Source of the DNA: Amoebidium appalachense
Lineage: Eukaryota; Ichthyosporea
Direction of reading: 5' to 3'
DNA length: 64,000 nucleotides
Assembly: GCA_963693365.1 (NCBI GenBank)
Contig: CAVNZM010000014.1
Location: 4,526,001 to 4,590,000, forward strand
Positions 42,531 to 64,000 of this stretch are shown here, in pieces. The notes under the pieces are model-generated. The model saw nothing but the letters and a program-made list of their open reading frames with translations, was not told the DNA's origin and did not search any database. The translations under genes were made by a program, and so were the position numbers. The number at the start of each line of letters is the position of its first letter. The stretch's first letter is position 1.

Positions 42531-42614
42531 TTCTTGCGCATGGTTGTACACATCCCCCCCCCCCCCCCCCCCTTCCCCGCCCCCCCACTCCTCCTCCCCC
42601 CCTCCTCCCCCAAG

Positions 42615-42653
<39 letters not shown>

Positions 42654-42740
42654 CCCCGCCCCAAAAAAAAAGGAATAAAAAAGGTGTAGAAAAACACCCT
42701 GGCCTTCAAGCTGTCTACACACCAGGACTACACACCTAAG

Positions 42741-42973
42741 TGAGAATTTTTATTTATCTATTTATTTGTTTGCTTGTTTATTTTATCCCGTTTTGTTCCC
42801 GGAGGGACCCCTCGGGGCCCTTATGGGGAATTCGAACTACCATCTTCCACCCAGCACCGACAGTACTCTAATGTATCTAGGGTGCGGCGGTATTAATGGC
42901 TAAGCTAACACACCCTTAACAATCCTTACTATTTGCACACACTTAGCCCAGGGTATTCACCCCAGCCACGCCG
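42741..42973 (-). mobile_element. SINE-like family 2 element, minus strand, intact B box
   Basis: On the minus strand it starts CCGGCGTGGCTGGGGTGAAT, has the A-box-like TAGCTTAGCCAT, an intact B box GTTCGAATTCC, and ends ACAAAACGGGATAAAATAAA followed by an A-rich TAAA-type tail. These are hallmarks of a tRNA-derived SINE. It lies about 210 bp from its inverted partner, with a C-run between them. Confidence 0.83.
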
Positions 42974-43240
42974 GTGGGTAAGTGAGAATCGTAGGCGTGT
43001 ATTTGGTACATACGTATGGGTGAGCCAACAACGTTCAGCATGTGGGTGGATCTATTTTCTTTTTTGTGTGTGTGTGGTGGCTGTCAGTGTGTCTGTGCGT
43101 GCGTGCGTGTGTGTGTGTGTGCACGTATGTGTGTGTGTGTGTTGGTGTGCGTGCCACGGCGTTTGCGTGCGTGGGTGATTGTGCGCGTGTGCGCGTGTGT
43201 GCACCTGTGCGTGTGTGTGCGTGTGTTTGTGTTCGTGTGT

Positions 43241-43247
43241 GCGTGTG

Positions 43248-43303
<56 letters not shown>

Positions 43304-43305
43304 TG
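43241..43305. repeat. (GCGT)n microsatellite
   Basis: About 15 tetranucleotide units within a longer GT/GCGT compound region (43060-43410). The Cys-Val-Arg reading frames here come from the repeat. Confidence 0.93.
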
Positions 43306-43320
43306 TGTGTGTGTGCGTGC

Positions 43321-43369
<49 letters not shown>

Positions 43370-45175
43370 TGTTTGTGTGTGCGTGTGTGTGTGTGTGCGT
43401 GTGTACACGTGCGTGCGCGAGCGTGTCGGCGACTGTGCGGTTGTTCGTTTTCCGCAAATCATCAGGACAACCAATCACGTTCACAAATACATTCCAATAG
43501 ATCTAGACTCAGCCACTCAGAGTCAGCTAGGCTATCGGCTTCTTCATCCGCGCGCCGCGCGCCGTACGCGTTTCTGTCGGGTGAAATAAAGTTAAAAAAA
43601 AAAGTTTATAACTCTATTTGAGCATAATATGAACCCTGTTATACTTTGTTTCTCCTGCAATGTAGGTTGATGTATAAGCGCCTGAAAGCTGGAGCGGTGA
43701 AATTTGCTTGATTGGCAACAGGATGATTGGCTTTTACTAAAATGTGATGCAGATCTGACGAATCACTGTAAACGTAAAACTTAGCATTGCTTTTATTCGT
43801 TAAATGTCATGCTGCCTGAAAGCTCAAATAATAAGCAATATGATCTATCCGCCAGTAGTATGTGTTCAGTATGAAAAGACGCTAACTAAACTGAACCGAA
43901 CCGCTAGCCTTTTAGGGAGGCGCCGCAGGGACACCTTCAAAACCTCCACGCCAAAGAACCACACGGTTATGGCATTGAAACATATGCAGCTTTTGCTTAT
44001 AAAAAGTTTAGAAACCTGTTCGGATAAAAATCTGTTTTGCCTTTGTTATATCCTGCTATCCTTTTCAAGAGAAGGGCCCGCTCGGAGGACTCGATTTAAG
44101 CCGCAGCTGCTAACTGATGTGTGTTTATTACTTCTGCCGAACAAGTAGAAAATATACCGGCAGTGGCAATATCTGCTCCCACCCGTAAGGGTTAATCATG
44201 TCCAGTCAGCCGGGCCTCACCACATATTGAACCACGGATTGACCAAAACCAAAATATAGCTACCTAAGGTGAGTACTGATCATGAGTAGCAGCACACACA
44301 TACACACACACTGCCATGTTGGCATGTGGCCGCATAAGCGTGCGCGTAACACACACGAGTACACACACAGGCAGTCACACAGTCTGAGGGACACAGTGAC
44401 ACACTGCCCACCCTGTACAGACACATATACACACACGCACTGACAACTGACAACACAAACACATCCAACACTCACACACAATCACTTCACACGTGCACAC
44501 ACGCGCACGCGCACGCGCACACACACACACACATACCGTGACGCCGCAGACACACACACGTGCGCGCGCGCTCGTGCGTGCATACAACGCCCTAGCACAC
44601 ACACGCACGCACCGTGGGCACACACACACATACAAACACACACACAAAAGTGGCAGGCGTGCGCACACGCACGCACACACACACGCAAACACACACACAC
44701 GCACACGCACACGCACACGCACACGCACACGCACACGCACACGCACACGCACACACACACACACACACACGCACGCACACACACGCGCGCGCGCGCGCAC
44801 GCGCTAATGGCACACACGAGCTTGACGATATAAAAAAGACGATCATACACAAACACAAATATACACACAGACAAAGCCTTTCACACACATGGACACACCA
44901 TGCACACGCAGAGCTCAGAGAGAAACTCGCGCTCGATCGACGGTAACACACAAGTTCCCTCACAAAACAAACTACTTGAAGTGCAACTATGTCTTTAACT
45001 AATTAGAGGGGAAGTCTCTGCATATATAACACTAATTCATAACACCTGACACTTACTTACTTTTGTCTTGCAGTGTGAACCGGCATTGTGTGTCGACTGT
45101 AGGTGGGACGATATAAGATCTAATCGCGTTGCTTTTTACACCACACAGAGTGAAACCAGCATAAAAAACTGCAGA

Positions 45176-58454
<13,279 letters not shown>

Positions 58455-58688
58455 TAAACTGGAACACGCGACTGTTGCCCGGGGGACCGAACGGACATGC
58501 TGAATGGAAGAACGTATATATGAAGTATGGTAGCTGTGCATATTTTTGTCACAGACGTTCAGCTTTTCGGAATGTAGAAGATAAATAAGCTTGGTCTGTA
58601 ATGATCTTCGAGGTTACACAAACACACACACACGTGCACACACACACACACACATGACTAGTGCAGTAAACAAAAGGTTCCCCCCGGC

Positions 58689-58733
<45 letters not shown>

Positions 58734-59831
58734 GAAACACGCACATACACACATGCACACACAGAACGGCAGAGAGAGAAAGAGAATAAAAGAAAGAGCA
58801 TTGAAAGAAAAGATGCCGCCTACCAATCCCAATTGCAACTCCCACTTCAATAGGATCGATCTCTTTGACTCCAGCATTGCTTTCACAAACAGACAAACAG
58901 ACCGAGCACGAACACAGCCGTGGTGTTTTTAAATGAAGTTAGAATGGCCACAGTATCACCGTATCAATAGTGGTTGTAGATGCAGGTGCTGCTGCCTAGG
59001 GCGCAGCCAAATAAATATCAGCTAAGTTCACATACTATGTAATCAAGTGTCATTGACTTCCCAGGACATGGGTCATGGGATGATTTTGGAATGAGAAAAA
59101 TGCAGATGCCCCCCTAAAGACGGTCAGATCATGATTGTTGCAATTGCTCCCTTGTGTGTTTTCAGAAAGTATGCCTGTTGCTACTCAACACATCAGGGGT
59201 TGCGGGGAGAGAATGTGTGTGTGTGTGTGTGTGTGTGTGTGTTGTGTGTGTGTGTGTGTGGGGAGGGTCTTGATGAATCGGCAGCTGCGACGTTTCTCAG
59301 AACAACCGCCCCCCGCGCCCCCCCCCCTTCCCCTTCCCCCCAAGGGCCCCTTCCCTCTTCCTCTTCCCGATTCCCTTCTTCCCCCTTTCATTCACAGTGC
59401 TTTAGGCTCGATCTTCATGGCTTATTAGGCTTTGCAAGGCTATTAGGCTTTGTAAGACCACATACCACAGAAACGCACCCAAAGGGGAACCATTCAGTGT
59501 ATTTACTGAATACCTATGGCCCACCTGCCGGGCGCATAGCTCATCGTTTCACTCATTACATGCACTTCTATCCAGAAGAAAGACAAACTGTATCAAGATC
59601 TAGACAGGCCACATAAACACTATAATATATACTCCTAACAGGCCATATGTATGTGGGATATTTTACCAAGTTGAACACCATCCGGTTTTTAGAGCTGTAA
59701 AGAATATGAAACGCGCGAAGTTCAATGGATATACAAGGAGATTGTGTGGTTATTCTGAATTCAGAAATTGAATGTCGCACATAGGTTGCATCAATATTGG
59801 AACACATTGGAACAAAAACAAAGCAAAGCTC
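58455..59831. other. Convergent intergenic region between receptor and PP4
   Basis: 3' UTRs of the two convergent genes; a C-run at 58692-58731 and a GT tract at about 59215-59260. No exon recognised. No obvious minus-strand AATAAA close to the PP4 stop was singled out. Confidence 0.55.
58785..58790 (+). terminator. Possible polyadenylation signal of the active receptor
   Basis: AATAAA 331 bp downstream of the stop codon at 58452-58454, after a C-run (58692-58731). Confidence 0.35.
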
Positions 59832-59908
59832 CTAAAGGAAGTAGTCGGCAACGGGCTTCTTCGCAGGGACACCCCGTTCCTCCTGGGGTGCAGCCTGTGC
59901 GTGTGCGT

Positions 59909-59967
<59 letters not shown>

Positions 59968-60654
59968 TGAGTGAGTGAGTGAGTGTGTGGGTGGGTGGGT
60001 GTATGTGCACGCGCGTGCGCATGTGGACGGGCAGGGGGAAGGTGTGTGTGTGAGTGTGTGTGAGTGTGAGTGTGAGTGTGAGTGTGAGTGTGTGTGTGTG
60101 TGTGTGAGTGAGTGTGTGTGTGTGTGTGTGGGTGTATGTGCACGCGCGTGCGCATGTGGACGGGCAGGGGGAAGGTGTGTGTGTGTGTGTGTGTGTGAGT
60201 GTGAGTGTGAGTGTGAGTGTGAGTGTGAGTGTGAGTGAGTGTGTGTGTGCATGTGTGCCTGCATACCCACACACAGTGCCACATGCATACAATTTTTTTT
60301 TTTTTTTTTTTTTGGGTGGGTGGGTGGGGGGGGGGGGGGGGGGGGAGAGGGGGGAGAATGGGTTAGAATGTTACAGTTTACAGAGCAAGAGGTAGACATT
60401 CATGACCGACAACACAATGCAGATTGCAAAGCACACAAAGAGTATGCATTTGGGCTGGGCGGGGAGAGAGAGAGAATCAACGTCAGGGCCGAATCAAGCA
60501 AAAGCTTACAGAATAGACTAAGATAGGTATTAGGACGCCATGGGTGTGGGTGGCGGGCATTTGCGGGTGGTCATTGAGTGAGAAAGGATGTGTGTGTCGG
60601 CAGTGTACAGATGGTTTGCCAGAAGGGGGCGGGAGGGGAAGAGAGGGGGGAGGG

Positions 60655-60734
<80 letters not shown>

Positions 60735-60972
60735 CCCGGGGGGGGGGGGGGGGGGGGGAGGGGGGGGGAGGGGGGGGGGAGGGTACCTCGAAGATTTTGA
60801 AGTTTCGCTTCAAATTCTCGTTTAGCTCAAGTATCGCAGCAACATTTCCACACCTGTCAAATGATTTTTAGGATTTGATATTCAAAGCAAACGCCCCTGG
60901 ACATTTCCGCCATCACGCGGAGGGCTATGTATCTCCACCTTCTAAAACTCATGGAACACCCAGCTGTGCAAA

Positions 60973-61042
<70 letters not shown>

Positions 61043-61794
61043 CACACACACACAAGCGTGAGTAGGGGGGGGGGGGGGGGGAGGGGGGGGGGGGGGAGAA
61101 TACTCACACACACATGCACACGTGCACACGTGCACACACACACATCACACCAACCACCACCTCACCCCTTCCCCCTGCCCTTCACTCAAGCCCACACATG
61201 CCCAGTTTCAACGCCACACACTTTCTGTAGAGTTTCAAAAGGTGTTCTGCACACACCTATACAAAAAAGGGAACACCAACAGCACACTTGAGGCCGCGGG
61301 TAGCAACTGTGACTGTAGCCGAAACAGCCTCTGTATTTTTAAACGTAGCTGTGTGGGTGTAGGGGGGGGGGGAAGGAGGGGAGATAGGGGGGGGGGGGGA
61401 GGGGGTGTGGGATAGAGAAGGGGAGGAGGAGGGGGAGGGGGGGGGGGGGAGGGGGGGGCACAAGCGAGAAGGGTGGGGTGGGGTGGGGTGGGGTGGGTGG
61501 GTGGGTGGGTGGGGGGGGGGGGGGGGGGGGGGGTGGAGGGGGGGGGAAGAGCGAGACAGAGGAAGAGGGAGAGAGAAGGACAGAGATCAAGCGATTGAGA
61601 GATCAAGAGAAAGAGGGATCGAGATCGAGAGGCAGATGTGTACCTGTAGCAGTAGTTTGGTGCGGACCAGACGGTGACGATGGAGTCGTTGAACATCATC
61701 TTGTAGCCCTCCATGACCAGCTGGTGCGCACGTGCTATCAGGTCGATCCCGTTCGTCTGGTTGAACTGCAAAAACAAACAAAAAAAGGGATCAG

Positions 61795-61827
<33 letters not shown>

Positions 61828-63355
61828 CCCCCTACCCCCCAAGCCACTACCTCACGTACACATTCTCATCCTGCTCCCGACGGTATCCACGTGACAGATT
61901 CACGATCCAATCGTGGCTATTGCAGCACAACACCAATGAGACATAGCACCGTGTTACCCTATGGGCATTTCTGACCACTTTCTCCAAACCATGCTCTTCA
62001 TCCTCACACCAACACGTTCTCTTGCTCCCACCGCAAACATGTCTTTGTTGGCAAATGCATAATGGCACCCATAATCAGTCGAGCACTTAGCCCCCCCCCC
62101 CCCCCCCCCCCCCCCCAACCCCCACAACACCCCCCGGCGCTCTCAAAACAACCTCATTTTTGATCGCTACGTCAGCATTTCTCCGAGCTTCCTTCACACG
62201 GTGACGGAAGGTCACATCATATGCATGCAAAGCCAATCAATAAATCACACGTCATCTTGACGTCACCCTTTAGAACACCGACTAAGACCTTTACCACCAC
62301 CACTACATACGGAAAATGCACATAACCACCACCACCACATACACATTCACGCACAAACACACAAGATGCACACCTACCCATCCACCCAACACACAACAAC
62401 ATTAACACAACCCACCACCACGGTTAAACAAAAAACAAACAATACCAACCTGTGCAACAACGTCGCCCCCAAACAGGTAGCCAGCACCACGTGGTGACAG
62501 CCCCCAGCCTTCGATCTCTGCAATGACGTCACATATGCCATCAGAACCAATCACATCGCAGTGTAAAAACCACAATGCATTACCATACAAATTGCAGCGC
62601 ATCACGATCCCCCCCCCCCCCCCCCCCCCCCTCTCCCTCCCTCCCCCCCGCAAACCAACACCATACGAGCACATGCGCTTGATTCTCGTCAGCCAGGCAC
62701 ACGTCCTTGGCGACCCGCAAACAGGCCCCGCCGCTCATTTGGCCTCTTTCTATAAGGGTACAATGCCCACAACTTTGTCGTAACCGGAACACAGACCAGG
62801 TCATCGATGGCACGTATGCGGCTAGGTTATCTTGGTCTTAGCCTATCTTGCTGGACCCGTTCAAATATGTACAAACCCATAAGATGTCCAGAAAGAGTAT
62901 TAGTCGGTGCACGTGCATGCTCTTGATTGATTATCATGCTTTTCCCCAGCCCCCCCCGCCCCCCCCCCCCCCCCAAAAGCCTCCCTGTCGTCTACCCTTC
63001 AACATTTAATTAATACCGCTAGACTGAGTTACAATTTCGCAGGTTTATGGTTTGCAAGACATTGCCAAAAATGCCATGGCCCCCCTCCCCCCCTTCCCTT
63101 CCTCCTTCCCCCCCTCTCCCCTCCACTACCCGCCCATTTCTCAACACAATGTATGAAAAAGCCAGCAGTGACAAGTTGTAGCACACAAATGCCGACATCT
63201 TGAAAACACACGTTTCAACACACAACCACGAATAGATACAACCATCATTCACAGGTATCTATGGGATGGGGCCGCATACCTTCGGGGTCGGACCACATCA
63301 GATCGCACATTGCCCCGTCGTGTGGCACCTCCTGCTTGCGGTCGATCGTGCGGAT
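59832..63355 (-). CDS. PPP4C: Protein phosphatase 4 catalytic subunit, C-terminal five exons (5' part outside window)
   Basis: Minus-strand exons: 63280-63355, 62450-62517, 61644-61765, 60787-60853, 59832-59894 (TAG at 59832). All GT-AG and in phase, giving the last about 131 residues of a roughly 305-residue PPP-family phosphatase. Visible motifs: [46 protein letters not shown] (with the metal-site His of the RAHQ motif), [15 protein letters not shown] and the C-terminus KKPVADYFL. The VADYFL ending and the sequence around [14 protein letters not shown] are typical of PP4 rather than PP2A (TPDYFL) or PP6. PP4 dephosphorylates Ser/Thr in DNA-repair, centrosome and chromatin pathways, and its C-terminal Leu is carboxymethylated in known members. 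KMMFND replaces the usual KWHFNE. The preceding exon, ending LDQ in relatives, was not found up to 64000. Confidence 0.95.
60293..60345. repeat. Composite homopolymer T-run then GGGT/G-run
   Basis: About 21 T followed by (GGGT)n and a G-run in the last intron of PP4. GT/GTGAGT repeats with a duplicated segment containing CACGCGCGTGCGCATGTGGA lie at 59900-60240. Confidence 0.88.
60656..60732. repeat. (GA)n microsatellite with G-run
   Basis: About 38 GA units followed by a G-run (60739-60758) next to the donor of PP4 exon 60787-60853. Confidence 0.94.
60975..61040. repeat. (CA)n microsatellite in a PP4 intron
   Basis: About 33 CA units between exons 60787-60853 and 61644-61765; G-rich runs follow at 61066-61096 and 61361-61545. 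Confidence 0.95.
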
Positions 63356-64000
63356 CTACACAGCACCGTGCCCTGGGTTAGCCATGGTTCTAGCTGCATC
63401 TCAAATTATGAAAGCGAATCATAATCTCCCATAATCGAAGCTCATTGCATCCCATAATCGAAGAGCTGCCCACATCCCATATAAAAAATAAACCCTCCCA
63501 CGAAAACAACTATTCAAGCAGAAAGAGAGCTCTAGGGCAAGACGGAGCGAAACAGGCATCCCAACCCCCCCCCCCCCCCACACACACAATTCGTAACTGC
63601 ACATGCATCAACAGACACAAAGTGTGCTGTGTTAAGGTTTGGTTGGTGTATGTGTGTGTGTGAAACACGTGAAAAAGTGCAGTGATAGTATCAACAATCC
63701 GTTTAAACCTGTGCGTGGTCGTGTGAGCATGCCTGTGCCTAATGATCTTTGTTCTTCTCTCTCTCTCAAAATGATAGAGAGAGTGTGTGTGTGAGTGAGA
63801 GAGAGAGAGAGAAAGGGAATGTGTGTGTGTGTGCGTGTGTGCGTGTGCATATGTGTGTGCTTGTGCGCGCGCACTAGTGTGTATGCTACTGTTTCTAAAG
63901 ATTCTCAGTACACCACTCGTATCATAAAGACCGACAAAGTCACCACCAGTCTTTTCTACATCGATCTGTTTATGGTGTTTCAACGGATTAGCAAACAAAT
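63356..64000 (-). other. PP4 intron running off the window
   Basis: No further PP4 exon is recognised here. The region holds a C-run (63565-63579) and GA/GT microsatellite (63775-63850). Confidence 0.6.

Noticed and set aside
43804-44148. 114-codon plus-strand open frame between the receptors
   Set aside because: No recognisable motifs and no link in phase to the receptor exons; probably chance.
45068-45175. N-terminal extension of the active receptor upstream of 45176
   Set aside because: A strong splice acceptor ends at 45073 and the ATG at 45176 begins a typical signal peptide, so the upstream stretch is taken as 5' UTR.
63870-64000. Minus-strand open frame at the right edge as a possible upstream PP4 exon
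   Set aside because: It has none of the PP4 residues expected before IRTIDRKQ (the HGGLSP region) and no suitable donor.

Overview
This is an intron-dense eukaryotic nuclear locus. It holds seven protein-coding genes, six of them split by GT-AG introns, packed with simple-sequence DNA: dinucleotide microsatellites, C/G homopolymers up to 78 nt, and composite homopolymers. Receptor tyrosine kinases with EGF-like ectodomains, a complete animal-like SMARCB1/SNF5, an LHFPL-type tetraspan protein and PP4 point to a holozoan. I would guess a unicellular relative of animals (ichthyosporean or choanoflagellate type) or an early-branching animal; the sequence does not settle which.

Layout, left to right, with strands strictly alternating: (1) Myb/SANT-like DNA-binding protein, minus, 436-2890; (2) SMARCB1/SNF5, plus, 3970-13891, 12 exons, 384 aa; (3) mitochondrial ribosomal protein S12, minus, 16145-16781, intronless, with one frameshift; (4) LHFPL-like tetraspan protein, plus, 17951-23529, 6 exons, 270 aa; (5) EGF-repeat receptor tyrosine pseudokinase, minus, 25221-38462, 21 exons, about 938 aa after correcting one frameshift; (6) its paralogue, an apparently active receptor tyrosine kinase, plus, 45176-58454, 20 exons, 779 aa; (7) protein phosphatase 4 catalytic subunit, minus, 59832-63355, with its 5' part beyond the right edge. 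Exon junctions were built by hand from homology, GT-AG sites and reading phase; every gene closes in phase.

The most interesting part is genes 5 and 6. They are head-to-head paralogous receptors with matching exon structure over the kinase domain. One keeps every catalytic motif; the other has lost the VAIK lysine, the HRD arginine, the DFG aspartate, the glycine loop and the F-helix aspartate, yet remains a clean spliced frame and keeps YxN phosphotyrosine motifs. A 75-nt patch just before HRD is almost identical between them and looks like gene conversion. The pair may work as a kinase plus pseudokinase receptor unit (inference).

Mobile DNA includes a dispersed SINE-like family whose copies end in poly(C), a second tRNA-derived SINE-like family with an A-rich tail and one inverted pair, and a 255-bp MITE with 29-bp terminal inverted repeats in a SMARCB1 intron. 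Minisatellites sit next to several splice sites and one encodes a decapeptide repeat. Two coding frames are broken by single-base expansions of C/G runs, which are probably homopolymer errors in the sequence.
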